Shown: positions 1 to 9,252, counted from the stretch's first letter. The stretch is 64,000 nucleotides of DNA from Methylotenera sp. (GCA_014378845.1 JACMNB010000011.1:62001-126000); one strand, 5' to 3'. The notes: a model not told the origin generated them from the sequence alone. Numbers and translations: made by a program.

Positions 1-23
1 TTAACATGCTGGTTATTGCTCAT
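1..23 (-). CDS. Start of a gene overlapping mtaD, probably ubiG (partial)
   Basis: An ATG on the minus strand at 21-23 overlaps the TGA stop of mtaD in an ATGA arrangement, and the frame stays open to the window edge, reading MSNNQHV. Only seven codons are visible, so nothing in the peptide identifies it. In betaproteobacteria an mtaD-like hydrolase gene is commonly followed by ubiG (ubiquinone O-methyltransferase), which is the basis for the suggestion. Translational coupling to mtaD is likely from the overlap. Confidence 0.4.
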
Positions 24-1432
24 AATAAATTGCTTTCTACTGGGTGACTGTTGGCCTTAAATACAGCGACTTTATCTTGCCACTTATTAATAATATCAGT
101 TAACTCTTGCGGCTCGATGTTGCTAAAGACAGCGTCGCCAGAATTCGGTTTATGGTATTTTAAATTGCCATTCACCCACACATGGCTAACATTGTCGCGT
201 CCCGCTACATAGACCAAGTGAGAAGCCACATCATAACAAGGCTGCAGGTTAATTGTGCTTAATTTTATTGCACATAAATCGGCCAATTTGCCGATTTCAA
301 TTGAGCCGATTTTATCATCCATTCCCAATGCTTTGGCGCCGTTAATGGTCGCCATTCGTAGCGCTTCATGCGCAGAGATTGCGGTCGCATCGCCACTTTG
401 ACCTTTTGCCAGCAATGCCGCAAGTCGAATCTCTGCAAATAAATCGAGTCGATTATTACTGGCCGCGCCATCAGTACCTAAGCCAATATTAATGCCGTGT
501 TTGGCGCAAGCGGTTATTGACGCAATGCCGCTGGCCAACTTTAAATTAGAGCTAGGACAATGTGCAATATGGCAGCCGTGTTCGGCCAGTAATTGCATTT
601 CAATGTCATCTAAATGCACGCAATGCGCAAAAGTAGTGTTTGCATTGAGCAAACCTAAACTTGCCAGCCTCGCCAATGGGCGCAGGCCATGCGCTTGCTC
701 ACTATGCGTAATTTCGGCCTTTGTTTCGTGCAAATGGGTATGCATGCCAATATTAAGCTGCTCACCTAACATATTGATTTGTGTAAATGTTGCATCGTTT
801 ACGGTGTAAGGCGCGTGCGGCGCAAAACTAAAACTTATCAATGGCTCGTGTTTTAATTGATCGCGCGCAATAGTGCCTTTGTCAATATAATCCTCTGCAT
901 CGCTGGCATAATTACTAGAAAACTCAAACACAAGCAAACCTAAATTTGCGCGCATCCCTGCTTGAATGCTTGCCTCTGCCGCAGCCTGCGGGTAAAAGTA
1001 CATCTCGTTAAAAGTAGTGATGCCTCCCGCCAGCATCTCGGCGCAGGCTATTAGCGTGCCATCGCGAACAAAACTAGGTGACACCAATTGCGCCTCAGCA
1101 GGCCAGATATGTGCTTCTAGCCAAGGCATTAAGGGTAAATCATCGGCCAAACCGCGCATTAAACTCATGCCAGCGTGGGTGTGCAGATTAATCAAACCAG
1201 GCATTAATACGTGTTCATCCAATTGCAAAACTTCTTTTGTCTGATAGCGCTGGCTTGCGACAGTGATTGCGCATACATCAACAATTACGCCATTTTTGAT
1301 GACGGTAGCTTGATTCTCTAACAAACTATTGCGCGGCACAATAGGTAGCAACCAACGGCTTTGTATGATGAGATCTACACTATTTTCAAAATTCTCAGAA
1401 ACATTCACGTCATTACTCACAGCAATATCCAT
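20..1432 (-). CDS. mtaD: TRZ/ATZ family amidohydrolase, probable MTA/SAH deaminase
   Basis: This is a 470-residue amidohydrolase of the TRZ/ATZ (chlorohydrolase) family. Members of the MtaD group deaminate 5'-methylthioadenosine, S-adenosylhomocysteine or 5'-deoxyadenosine in the cytoplasm. Visible metal and substrate motifs are NLHTH at about residues 82-86, HTHLHE at 231-236, HCPSSNLKL at about 291-299 and GTDGAASNN at about 319-327. Length is normal for the family. The stop overlaps the start of the next gene by four bases. The upstream neighbour is ompA, separated by a terminator, so mtaD probably has its own promoter in the roughly 50 bases before its start. The exact substrate within the family cannot be told from sequence. 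Confidence 0.85.
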   Translation of the reverse strand: MDIAVSNDVNVSENFENSVDLIIQSRWLLPIVPRNSLLENQATVIKNGVIVDVCAITVASQRYQTKEVLQLDEHVLMPGLINLHTHAGMSLMRGLADDLPLMPWLEAHIWPAEAQLVSPSFVRDGTLIACAEMLAGGITTFNEMYFYPQAAAEASIQAGMRANLGLLVFEFSSNYASDAEDYIDKGTIARDQLKHEPLISFSFAPHAPYTVNDATFTQINMLGEQLNIGMHTHLHETKAEITHSEQAHGLRPLARLASLGLLNANTTFAHCVHLDDIEMQLLAEHGCHIAHCPSSNLKLASGIASITACAKHGINIGLGTDGAASNNRLDLFAEIRLAALLAKGQSGDATAISAHEALRMATINGAKALGMDDKIGSIEIGKLADLCAIKLSTINLQPCYDVASHLVYVAGRDNVSHVWVNGNLKYHKPNSGDAVFSNIEPQELTDIINKWQDKVAVFKANSHPVESNLL

Positions 1433-1478
1433 ACATTAATTATAACGATTAAACCCATTTATATTGCCAGCCAACAAT

Positions 1479-1506
1479 AAAAAACCCCGCAGTGCGGGGT
1501 TTTTTA
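1479..1506 (-). terminator. Rho-independent terminator after ompA
   Basis: A GC-rich stem, ACCCCGC / GCGGGGT with a short AGT-containing loop, is flanked by an A run on the left and a T run on the right. It lies 37 bases past the ompA stop on the minus strand and can work in both directions. It separates ompA from mtaD. Confidence 0.85.
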
Positions 1507-1542
1507 TTAACTAAAAACGTAAAGTGAGGTTTGCAACTAAAT

Positions 1543-2652
1543 TTAGTTACAACCCATTTCTTTTTTGCCTTCGCCTTGAATCGTCACGCGACGATTTGGT
1601 GCTAAGCATGAAATTAGTTTTTTAGTTTTTTTAGTGCCTTCACATTGAACCACTGGATCTGATTCACCTTTGCCAGATGATTGAATCGTTGAGCGATCAA
1701 CACCTTGTGAAACCATGTAATCAGCCACTTGTTTGGCACGGCGCTCTGATAGTTTTTGGTTATAATTATCTGAACCAATGCGATCAGTATGACCAGTAAC
1801 AATCACAGCTTTAACTTCTGGATTAGCTTTGATTTTAGCAGCCGCTTCATCTAATGCAGCTTTACCTTCTTTGCTTAAATTAGCTTTATCGAAGGCAAAC
1901 AATTTCTCAGCACCAATTGTGATGGTGTCCATGGTTGGTTCGCATTTAGCAACTGGTGCTGGTTCTGCCATTGGTGCTGGCTCTGGCGCAGGCGCTGGCT
2001 CAGCAATAGGCATTGGAGCTGGCTCTGGTGCTGCCGCCGCAACTACTGGTGCTGGTGCGCCAAAACGGAAGATACCGCCTAAACTTAATAATGTGTTAGC
2101 AACAGTATTTGACTCATCAGCTGCGCCAATAGCAGTACGGCCTGTTGGTGCACGACTCCATTGTTCGCGTAAATCGGCTTGCAAACCGAAAGAATCGTTA
2201 AACAAGTATTGCGCACCTAAACCAACGTTGCCAAGCCAAGATGTTTTGCTGCTACGGCCCGCTGCACCAGCATAATCATAACCTAATTTGTTACGCGCAG
2301 CGCCAACGCCAGCTAGTAAAAATGGACGGAAATTGCTACGGCTAAACATGTACAAAGCATCTAAACCAAGCGTGGTTTGTTTGTAGTTACCGCTTGCACC
2401 TACAATGCCAGTATCTTCAGAAGCGCGGTTATAACCTAAACCACCTTGAAAATCCCAGCTTGGGCTTAATTCTTTACCTAGTTTAATGCCAACGCCCCAA
2501 CCATGATCTGCGTTTAAATCGCCATCAGTGTTCATGTAATTTACGCTTGGTACTGCGTACCATGCATCACGGAACATATCTTCGGCAGATGCCGCAAACG
2601 CTGGTAAGCTGAGTGAAGCCGCAACTGCTAGGCCAATTAATTTTTTATTCAT
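1543..2652 (-). CDS. ompA: OmpA-family outer membrane protein
   Basis: The 369-residue precursor begins with a signal peptide (MNKKLIGLAVAASLSLPAFA, cleavage near residue 20-23). It continues with an eight-stranded OmpA-type beta barrel to about residue 195, then a Pro/Ala/Glu-rich hinge of repeated EPAP units at about 205-236. The C-terminal OmpA peptidoglycan-binding domain contains GHTDRIGSDNYNQKLSERRA. The family anchors the outer membrane to the cell wall. The strong Shine-Dalgarno AAGGAG, about eight bases before the ATG, suggests high expression. A terminator follows. Two cysteines in the C-terminal domain (near VQCEG and LISCLA) may form the disulfide seen in related proteins. Confidence 0.92.
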   Translation of the reverse strand: MNKKLIGLAVAASLSLPAFAASAEDMFRDAWYAVPSVNYMNTDGDLNADHGWGVGIKLGKELSPSWDFQGGLGYNRASEDTGIVGASGNYKQTTLGLDALYMFSRSNFRPFLLAGVGAARNKLGYDYAGAAGRSSKTSWLGNVGLGAQYLFNDSFGLQADLREQWSRAPTGRTAIGAADESNTVANTLLSLGGIFRFGAPAPVVAAAAPEPAPMPIAEPAPAPEPAPMAEPAPVAKCEPTMDTITIGAEKLFAFDKANLSKEGKAALDEAAAKIKANPEVKAVIVTGHTDRIGSDNYNQKLSERRAKQVADYMVSQGVDRSTIQSSGKGESDPVVQCEGTKKTKKLISCLAPNRRVTIQGEGKKEMGCN

Positions 2653-2725
2653 ATAAACTCCTTAGTTAATAATCGTCAAACATACAATAAATCAAATATT
2701 CATGTGCCACTATACTGAAACTACT

Positions 2726-3523
2726 TTAACTATGCAACGCTAGTGGTATGATTTTCTGCGCTTCGATGCTGTATTTGTTGTGTGCAAGCAACAACTTTTT
2801 CACTTCAAGAATTTTTGTGGCACTTAAATCACCTTTGCGCTCAAAATCATCGCACACGCCGCCCCTAAAACCCATGTATGTAGCATTAAATGTTGACAGC
2901 ATATCTATATGTTGTGACTGCAAAGATCCTGCTAAGCCTGATTTTAAATGCTGTTGATGACAAAAATGCGTAAATGAACCCAAACCTTCTTTGGTTTGCG
3001 TTTGGGTTAAGTTTTTATGTTTATTTTTTGTGTCTAACATTGCGCCGTAAAAGCCTGCCTGCTTTAAAGTAGGCAGGACTGTTAAATCAATGCGTAAATC
3101 AAGGCGCTCATCGGCAAAGAATACGGCTACTATTTTGACGCCAGTATTGGTTAATTGACGCATTTGCGCTAAAAAATTGACGTTATCAAACAAATCTGAA
3201 ACCGCTATTTTAATAATCACATGGCCCAGTGCAGCGCGCTCTTGTATTGCCGCTATTAGCGCCTTTAAAGTTGCATGATTTTCGCCCACAGTCGTACTAA
3301 TGATTGGCCCAGAAATTGGCCCAGTAGTTTGACTAGCAATCAACCTAGTCTCTTGATGAGAGGCGTGTTTATTGACAGCGGCCAATATTGCAAGGCTTGT
3401 GGGCATATCTAAAGCACCCAACGCGCCCACAGTCGGGTCTTTTAAGTCAATAATATCTGCGCCGCAAGCCAATGCCAGCAACGCTTCTTCAACATTTTTT
3501 ACACTAATCAATAATTGCGTCAT
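2726..3523 (-). CDS. mfnB: (5-formylfuran-3-yl)methyl phosphate synthase (MfnB)
   Basis: This 265-residue TIM-barrel protein belongs to the MfnB (former DUF556) family, which condenses two glyceraldehyde-3-phosphate molecules into the furan precursor of methanofuran. In methylotrophic bacteria the product feeds methylofuran, the cofactor of the Fhc complex. Family motifs are visible: LISVKNVEEAL at the N-terminus, DIIDLKDP with the Schiff-base lysine at about residue 28, MLDTKNKHKNLT, and GLAGSL followed by GFRGGVC. Length is normal. It is the last gene of a minus-strand run with DUF447, a DHPS-like protein and a flavoprotein, all connected to C1 cofactors. The fhc genes that would use the cofactor lie 42 kb away at 45.6-51.7 kb. 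Confidence 0.88.
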   Translation of the reverse strand: MTQLLISVKNVEEALLALACGADIIDLKDPTVGALGALDMPTSLAILAAVNKHASHQETRLIASQTTGPISGPIISTTVGENHATLKALIAAIQERAALGHVIIKIAVSDLFDNVNFLAQMRQLTNTGVKIVAVFFADERLDLRIDLTVLPTLKQAGFYGAMLDTKNKHKNLTQTQTKEGLGSFTHFCHQQHLKSGLAGSLQSQHIDMLSTFNATYMGFRGGVCDDFERKGDLSATKILEVKKLLLAHNKYSIEAQKIIPLALHS

Positions 3524-3550
3524 GCTTCATTTTTTTTGTTTATAGTAGAT

Positions 3551-4147
3551 TCAATTATTGGCATAAAAATGCTCAATTTTTTCTGTCAGCCAAGCCCAAG
3601 CTTCTAGTTCGCGCTCACCAGCTGTTTTATCAATGGCAATTTGCAAATAGGCGCGTTCAGTCAACACCTTTTCTTTTGGCAGCAGTTGTAGGCGGCTAAA
3701 CAGTATTGAAAGCTCAATCACTGCAGCTTGCGCGCGGTTAAAGCCTTTAAGCGCTTGATTGTGCTGGTTATTATGATTGATATGATTCACGGTTTTAACT
3801 GTTTTCATCACTAACTGCGGACGTTGCAAATCATCGCGCACTTCAATCAACTCTAATAGCGTGTGCGCTAGACAATTGGCTAAGCTAAACCCAAAATTTT
3901 TACTGCGCGGATTTTTACTGACGGGTACCAGCGGCCAGTTGTTGTGGCCTGTTAACGCGCCCGCAAATACCCGCACATCATCAGTTACATTCATTACTGC
4001 AAAATGATTAGCTAAAATATTATTGAGCGTGGTCGATGGTTTATACGGGGCAATAATAACTTTTTCATCCTCATAACGCACGCCAAATGGCGTTACGTGC
4101 GGCGTTTCATCGGCGTCTTGAGTAATGATTATGGTTTCAAAAATCAT
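3551..4147 (-). CDS. DUF447 family protein of the H4MPT gene set
   Basis: This is a protein of about 198 residues matching the DUF447 family, small flavin-reductase-fold-like proteins found in methanogens and H4MPT-using methylotrophs. The typical opening is present (MIFETIIITQDADETPHVTP). The mid-region contains an FAGALTGHNNWPL segment, and a helical C-terminal half contains AGERELEAWAWL. The biochemical role is not established; distribution and neighbours tie it to methanopterin/methanofuran chemistry. An in-frame ATG five codons upstream (4162) lies inside a palindromic repeat, so the later ATG at 4147 is preferred because it matches family N-termini. The gap to mfnB is 27 bases, which suggests one transcript. 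Confidence 0.8.
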   Translation of the reverse strand: MIFETIIITQDADETPHVTPFGVRYEDEKVIIAPYKPSTTLNNILANHFAVMNVTDDVRVFAGALTGHNNWPLVPVSKNPRSKNFGFSLANCLAHTLLELIEVRDDLQRPQLVMKTVKTVNHINHNNQHNQALKGFNRAQAAVIELSILFSRLQLLPKEKVLTERAYLQIAIDKTAGERELEAWAWLTEKIEHFYANN

Positions 4148-4160
4148 GTTCAAATTCGTC

Positions 4161-4262
4161 ATTGCCGCGCAGGCGGGAACCCAGACAAACCTTGTGTATC
4201 GCTTGGCTTAAACAGCACTTTAATCGCCACCTTGCTAGATTCCCGCCTGCGCGGGAATGACG
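4161..4262. repeat. Palindromic intergenic repeat, CGCAGGCGGGAA type
   Basis: Two arms, ATTGCCGCGCAGGCGGGAA and TTCCCGCCTGCGCGGGAATG, face each other around about 60 bases. Relatives occur in this window at about 46979-47060 and 50860-50952. The element fills the gap between the DUF447 and DHPS-like genes and touches an alternative start of the former. Confidence 0.75.
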
Positions 4263-4275
4263 ATAAATAAAAATT

Positions 4276-5691
4276 TTATGGTTTTTTAATAACATTTTTA
4301 CGTTCTTTTAAACTGGCCTCGCGATGACTTTTTCTATCTTTAATATTTGTAGCAACGCTTGCAACACCCCAGTTAAGTGCTTCATCTTGCACATACCGTT
4401 TTTTTAATTGCCAAGCAATTTGCGCGCGCGCCAGCTCTACACCCAAATAAAACGCGTGCGATGCATCGTTTTCTACTTTTAAATGGGCATAAAATGCAAA
4501 CGGGTCAATCGCTTCATATAAACCATCACGATTGTAAACAAACACGCCGTCGCTACTCACCATAATGCGAAAACTGGGGTCTTTAATTTGCGCGGCGAAT
4601 TCGCTAATTTCTTGTTTTGTATACGAAAATGGCTTTCTATCATGCAAACCGAGCAAGCCATTAGAATAACCGCGCGGCAGCCTGTCATCTTGCTTGGCAC
4701 GAAAATTCACGCGGCGCGCAATGTCAGCTTCAGCAATTGCGTTCACTGCATGTGCGCTCACGCTGGTGGCTAAAACGGCATTAATATTCAGCTCTGAAAT
4801 AATGCCAAATAAAATCGCGTTAATGCCCGTGGTGTCCGCATCGGTCAGCTCGGTAAGGTTGCCAACGCCCATTAAAATATTAATTTGCGGATATTTTTTG
4901 CGCAATTTACTGTAGCGCACAATTGATTCCGTCAACCCAAAATGAATCGGATCTAAAATCGCATCCGCATAAAATGGTTTGCCTTTTTTAAGGCAGATTT
5001 CGATGGCGCGATATAGCGACGCCATATTGCCAGGTTTAGCAGGCACTAGCACTGGCGCGGCTTCCACGGCATCGGCAATCCATAGCGTTTTTTCAGTGAG
5101 GCTTAATAAGTAATCTGCACCAGACTTACCTGCCAGCAACAACTCGTCGCTGTTCATCGAATCTACACTCACCTTAAAACCAGCTTGCTTTAGTGCTTTG
5201 ATGGCATCGGCCAAATGCAAAAACGGCTTACCTGGCAAGCAACCCAAATCAATCACATTCGCGCCGTGCGCCGCGAATTGACTGGCTTTGGCGACGATTG
5301 CATCTACGCTTAAATCGGGCGCATCAACAATTTCGGCAAAAATTTGGCAGCTGTAATTGCTTAAATCTGGCGCAATTCCAATTTGCCCAAAATACTCGGG
5401 TAAATCCTTCAAATCCTCAGGTCCGCGCTCGACAGGAATGCCGTATTGGCGGTGCAAAGCGCTTAAATCGCCTTGGCAAAGGCCGGGTAAAATCATCTTA
5501 TTGGCGTCGCCAGCACTTTTTAAGCGCCGCGCGATTAAATCAGGCGTCATTAGCGCAGCAACGGAAACGCCAATTTGCTCGATGCGGTATTTGAAGGTAG
5601 GTGTTTTTGGATTTGCAGTCACTTCTTGCAAGACTTTATGCAGGCTTTTTTCGGCCAATTTTCCTGTTACAAACAAAAGCTTTTCGCTCAT
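4276..5691 (-). CDS. Dihydropteroate synthase-like protein (DUF6513), H4MPT biosynthesis
   Basis: The 471-residue protein has an N-terminal domain (about 1-150) typical of DUF6513. A pterin-binding TIM barrel of dihydropteroate-synthase type follows, with ANVIDLGCLPG, VSVDSMN and ILMGVGNLTELTD segments. Homologues form the core of the methanopterin biosynthesis set in methanogens and methylotrophs (orf4-like 'dihydropteroate synthase-related' genes). They are thought to act at the step joining the pterin to the aminobenzoate-derived part. The start overlaps the stop of the flavoprotein gene (ATGA), indicating coupling. The exact reaction is not established. Confidence 0.82.
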   Translation of the reverse strand: MSEKLLFVTGKLAEKSLHKVLQEVTANPKTPTFKYRIEQIGVSVAALMTPDLIARRLKSAGDANKMILPGLCQGDLSALHRQYGIPVERGPEDLKDLPEYFGQIGIAPDLSNYSCQIFAEIVDAPDLSVDAIVAKASQFAAHGANVIDLGCLPGKPFLHLADAIKALKQAGFKVSVDSMNSDELLLAGKSGADYLLSLTEKTLWIADAVEAAPVLVPAKPGNMASLYRAIEICLKKGKPFYADAILDPIHFGLTESIVRYSKLRKKYPQINILMGVGNLTELTDADTTGINAILFGIISELNINAVLATSVSAHAVNAIAEADIARRVNFRAKQDDRLPRGYSNGLLGLHDRKPFSYTKQEISEFAAQIKDPSFRIMVSSDGVFVYNRDGLYEAIDPFAFYAHLKVENDASHAFYLGVELARAQIAWQLKKRYVQDEALNWGVASVATNIKDRKSHREASLKERKNVIKKP

Positions 5692-6284
5692 TTGGTTTTA
5701 AGCCACTCGCCCGCTTGCGGGAGAGGCTTGGGGAGAGGGGCAGTGATGCCAAGCTCAGTAAGTCGCATAACTATTAATTGCTGTAATTGATCAATATTTT
5801 CAACCACTTGTGTAAATTCAAATTGAGCCAATTTTGTCACATTATCTAAATCAATTTTTCGCGGAAAAACTTGCACCATATTGTCGCGCGGCGCCTCAGA
5901 AGTAACTACTGGCGCGGTATCGCAAGCAAACACAATGCTTGGCACGCGCGTTTTGCCTGCTTGCGCGTAAAGATTGGTGACCAGCGAATCAGAAAACCCA
6001 TAAGCCATTTTGGCGACAGTATTGGAAGTGGCGGGCGCGATTACTAGCGTGTGATATTTGCCAGCATAAAACAACTCCACAGGCACGCTGCTGGCGGTTT
6101 TGTCTTGATACACTTTGTGACCAGTTGCCTCTAATTGCGCCTGAAAACCGTATTGCTTGATGATTTCCGCTGCCGCTTTGCTGAGAAAAATATCTACGTT
6201 TTCAAGGTCTTGTAGAATCGCCAACGACTCACGCAAGTAATGGCCAGAACCTGTGATTGCCCAAGCTAAGCGCTGTGTTTGCAT
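5688..6284 (-). CDS. Flavoprotein of the AfpA/DmrB type, H4MPT-linked
   Basis: This is a flavoprotein-fold (HFCD family) protein of about 198 residues. It has ITGSGHYLRE near the N-terminus, APATSNTVAKMAYGFSDSL in the middle and FACDTAPVVTSEAP further on. These match the archaeal-type flavoproteins AfpA and dihydromethanopterin reductase (DmrB) found with methanopterin genes. The likely role is reducing dihydromethanopterin, inferred from family and operon. A TTG two codons upstream (6290) is an alternative start; the ATG at 6284 gives the usual N-terminus. The last dozen or so residues (TAPLPKPLPQAGEWLKTK) are encoded by a copy of a dispersed CTCTCCC palindromic repeat, so the native C-terminus was probably shorter. 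Confidence 0.8.
   Translation of the reverse strand: MQTQRLAWAITGSGHYLRESLAILQDLENVDIFLSKAAAEIIKQYGFQAQLEATGHKVYQDKTASSVPVELFYAGKYHTLVIAPATSNTVAKMAYGFSDSLVTNLYAQAGKTRVPSIVFACDTAPVVTSEAPRDNMVQVFPRKIDLDNVTKLAQFEFTQVVENIDQLQQLIVMRLTELGITAPLPKPLPQAGEWLKTK
5708..5740. repeat. CTCTCCCGC...GGGAGAGG dispersed repeat
   Basis: The segment CGCCCGCTTGCGGGAGAGG followed by CTTGGGGAGAGGGG is one copy of a repeat also seen at about 24771-24810, 43557-43582, 46620-46668 and 46747-46784. Here it supplies the coding end of the flavoprotein gene. Confidence 0.75.
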
Positions 6285-6286
6285 AA

Positions 6287-6601
6287 TCAATTCTTTTTAT
6301 ATGCTGAAAGACCACAATGAGGGCAATCACGACTATTGGCTTGATATACTTCACCCTGCAAAAGATATGAAATTGAAAAAAAACGTTTACATTTTGGGCA
6401 AGTAAAATAACGAACTTTATACACCGTGAATAAAAATAATAAAATTAATCCAAATATTACAAACTTAAAATACTCAAAAAAAACAATTTCGTCATGTAGC
6501 CAAAAATATAATAATATAGTTGTAATAGTTAAAATAAAACTCAAAACACTTACTTTGTTCCAGTAGCGATATTTTTTTAACTCTTCTTCAAAATCCTGCA
6601 T
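6287..6601 (-). CDS. Small membrane protein with a zinc ribbon, unknown function
   Basis: A 104-residue protein that I do not recognise. An acidic/basic N-terminus (MQDFEEELKKYRYW) is followed by two predicted membrane segments, about 16-35 (VSVLSFILTITTILLYFWL) and 42-62 (FEYFKFVIFGLILLFLFTVY). A cytosolic zinc-ribbon-like tail with CPKC and CPHC follows. Base composition is noticeably more AT-rich than the neighbours. The stop overlaps the TTG alternative start of the flavoprotein gene, and purA ends 15 bases upstream, so it may be cotranscribed with the H4MPT genes. Confidence 0.6.
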   Translation of the reverse strand: MQDFEEELKKYRYWNKVSVLSFILTITTILLYFWLHDEIVFFEYFKFVIFGLILLFLFTVYKVRYFTCPKCKRFFSISYLLQGEVYQANSRDCPHCGLSAYKKN

Positions 6602-6616
6602 TTAGAATCTCATGTT

Positions 6617-7936
6617 CTATGAAAACGGATGCTCAATCACTATAGTCTCACCCCGCTCTGGCCCAGTCGAAACAATAGCAATTGGCACGCCGCATAAGGC
6701 TTCTAGGCGTTTTAGGTAATTTTGTGCGGCTTTTGGCAAACCGTCCCACGTTTTCACGCCAAAGGTATTATCAGTCCAACCAGGTACGGTTTCATAGATG
6801 GGTTTGCAGCCCGCTACATCGTCTGCGCCAACTGGAAGCAAGTCGATTTTTTTGCCGTCTAGCTCGTAGCCGATGCAGATTTTGAGTTCTTTAATGCCGT
6901 CTAAAACGTCAAGCTTGGTGATGCACAAACCTGTGAGGCCGTTAATCATGGCAGAGCGGCGCAGTGCGGCGGCATCGAACCAGCCGCATCTTCTTTTTCT
7001 CTTAGTCACGGTGCCGATTTCTTGACCTTTGACTGACATTTGCGTGCCTGGCGCGCCAATTGAATCAATATCTAACTCGCTCGGAAACGGCCCACCGCCT
7101 ACGCGCGTGGTGTACGCTTTGGTGATGCCCAGCACATAATGCAACATATTGGCGCCAACACCCGTGCCTGCCGAGGCTTGGCCTGCGATGCAATTGCTAG
7201 AAGTGACGTAAGGATACGTGCCGTGATCGATGTCTAACAGCGTGCCTTGTGCGCCTTCAAACAGTAAGTTTTCACCACGCGCATTGGCCGCGTACAAATC
7301 GGCAGAAATGTCGGAAATCATCGGTTTAAGCGCAATTGCATGTTGCATAGATGCATCATATTGCTGATTAAAATCAACAGCTTGTGCGCCTAAATAATTG
7401 GTTAAAACAAAATTATGGTAATCCATCACTTCTTTTAATTTTTCGGCGAAACGTTCAGGGTAAAATAAATCGTACACGCGCAAAGCACGGCGCGCGACTT
7501 TATCTTCGTAAGTTGGACCAATGCCTTTGCCCGTGGTGCCGATTTTTTTCTCAGCGCTGCGTTTCGCCTCACGTGCTACGTCTACCGCCACATGATGGCT
7601 TAAAATAAGCGGGCAACCTGGGCTAACTTTTAGGCGATTTCTAACTTCTAGGCCGTCTTTTTCAAGCGCCTCTATTTCGCTTAGTAAATGGCCAGCGTCC
7701 AGCACAACGCCGTTTCCGATGTAGCAATTGATGCCGCTACGCACAATGCCAGATGGCACTAAATTAAGCTTATACACGCGCTGTGCAGCGCCCTGCCCTA
7801 CAACTAATGTGTGGCCAGCATTGTGGCCGCCTTGAAAGCGCACCACACCTTGCGCGTGGTCAGTGAGCCAATCGACGATTTTACCTTTGCCTTCATCGCC
7901 CCATTGTGTGCCGATTACTACAACATTTTTTGCCAT
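6617..7936 (-). CDS. purA: Adenylosuccinate synthase
   Basis: This 439-residue enzyme catalyses GTP-dependent joining of IMP and aspartate, the first committed step to AMP, in the cytoplasm. Signature elements are [12 protein letters not shown] at the N-terminus with the catalytic Asp, the GHNAGHT loop, [32 protein letters not shown] and [10 protein letters not shown]. Length is standard. It is the last gene of the hfq-hflX-hflK-hflC-DUF2065-hisZ-purA series, an order widespread in betaproteobacteria. It begins 37 bases after hisZ. Confidence 0.97.
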   Translation of the reverse strand: MAKNVVVIGTQWGDEGKGKIVDWLTDHAQGVVRFQGGHNAGHTLVVGQGAAQRVYKLNLVPSGIVRSGINCYIGNGVVLDAGHLLSEIEALEKDGLEVRNRLKVSPGCPLILSHHVAVDVAREAKRSAEKKIGTTGKGIGPTYEDKVARRALRVYDLFYPERFAEKLKEVMDYHNFVLTNYLGAQAVDFNQQYDASMQHAIALKPMISDISADLYAANARGENLLFEGAQGTLLDIDHGTYPYVTSSNCIAGQASAGTGVGANMLHYVLGITKAYTTRVGGGPFPSELDIDSIGAPGTQMSVKGQEIGTVTKRKRRCGWFDAAALRRSAMINGLTGLCITKLDVLDGIKELKICIGYELDGKKIDLLPVGADDVAGCKPIYETVPGWTDNTFGVKTWDGLPKAAQNYLKRLEALCGVPIAIVSTGPERGETIVIEHPFS

Positions 7937-7973
7937 AAGTGATTGCTTTTAATGATTATTTAGATTCTTTAAG

Positions 7974-9128
7974 TCACAGTTTTTCGATGCGCCATTTGCC
8001 ATCGCGCAGCACCAATTGGCTATCGCAATTCAGCTCGATGGCATTGGAAGTGGTATTTGGCAGCGCTTGAATCACCACCAATCCTTCGGCCCGTAAAGAT
8101 TCAATTTCGCTTAACAAATCTTTTTCGCACCCTGCTGGCGCTAAAATGCTTTTGGGCAAAGTCGCTGGTGCAAGCGCAGTCACCACGCCGCGCAAATCCA
8201 GGCTAAAGCCCGTGGCAGGCCGCGCACGGCCAAATACCTCGCCAACTTCATCATAGCGTCCGCCAAGCGCAATTGGGCCTGTATAACTTTTTGCATAAGC
8301 CGCAAACACCATACCGCTGTGATAATGATAGCCACGTAACTCGCTTAAATCAAAACCTACTTGCACGTTTAAATCGCTTAAGTTTGCTGCAACCGCGCGC
8401 AAGTCGGCCAATGCCATAGCAATTGCAGGCAATTTAGGCAGCACGCTTTGGGCTTTATCCAACAACTTCACATCGCCATTTAAATCAGTTAGCGCCATTA
8501 AGGCTTGTTTAATTGACGCGTCTAAACCGCTAGCCAAACTGGCAACAGCAGATTTATCTTTGCTTTGCAGCGCCGCGTATAAAGCTTGCTCTAAATCAGC
8601 TTGAATATTGGCCGATTGAATCAAGCTTTCAAAAATCGCAACGTGGCTAAAATCAATATGCAAGTCGCTTAAGCCCATGAGTTGCAAGGCTTTTATCATC
8701 AAGCGCTGAATTTCAATATCGCTTTCAATACCCGCATGGCCGAATAACTCAGCGCCAAGCTGCAGCGGCTCGCGCGTTCTTGCAAGGCCGTCTGGCTTGG
8801 TGCGCAGCACTGTACTTGCATAGCAAAGCCGTGAAACGCCTTGCTGATTAAGCATGTGCGCGTCGATGCGCGCGGCTTGCGGCGTGGTATCGGCGCGCAC
8901 GCCCATTAGGCGGCCAGTCAGTTGATCGACTACTTTAAAAGTGGCTAAATCAAGATCGTGACCCGTGCCAGTGATGAGCGATTCCAAATACTCTAACATC
9001 GGCGGAATTACGTATTGATAACCGTACACTTTGAATAAATCTAGCAGTTGGCGGCGTAAAGACTCAATACGCGCGGCCTCGGCGGGTAGCACGTCTTCTA
9101 TAAATTCGGGGAGTAGCCAAGTTCGCAT
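7974..9128 (-). CDS. hisZ: ATP phosphoribosyltransferase regulatory subunit
   Basis: This is a HisRS-like paralogue of about 384 residues that lacks tRNA-charging function and activates the short-form HisG, the first enzyme of histidine synthesis. The N-terminus RTWLLPEFIEDVLPAEA, the LRADTT-like GVRADTTPQAARI segment and the class II core ALGGRYDEVG are visible. It ends with the short degenerate domain usual for HisZ. A second ATG two codons upstream at 9134 is possible; the start at 9128 matches family N-termini. The conserved position between DUF2065 and purA supports the call. Confidence 0.92.
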   Translation of the reverse strand: MRTWLLPEFIEDVLPAEAARIESLRRQLLDLFKVYGYQYVIPPMLEYLESLITGTGHDLDLATFKVVDQLTGRLMGVRADTTPQAARIDAHMLNQQGVSRLCYASTVLRTKPDGLARTREPLQLGAELFGHAGIESDIEIQRLMIKALQLMGLSDLHIDFSHVAIFESLIQSANIQADLEQALYAALQSKDKSAVASLASGLDASIKQALMALTDLNGDVKLLDKAQSVLPKLPAIAMALADLRAVAANLSDLNVQVGFDLSELRGYHYHSGMVFAAYAKSYTGPIALGGRYDEVGEVFGRARPATGFSLDLRGVVTALAPATLPKSILAPAGCEKDLLSEIESLRAEGLVVIQALPNTTSNAIELNCDSQLVLRDGKWRIEKL

Positions 9129-9252
9129 AAGCATTATTATACTTGAGATTAGTCAGTTGGCTGAGGCGAGATTGTTAAATTGGCATTCGCGAAATTAACA
9201 ATTTCGCTTGTGCGCGATGATGCAATAGCAGTTTAAGAATGTGAGTGAAAAA

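Noticed and set aside
1829..2275. A 148-codon frame opposite ompA.
   Set aside because: The Gly/Ala-rich translation mirrors the Pro/Ala-rich hinge of OmpA; it is a shadow frame.
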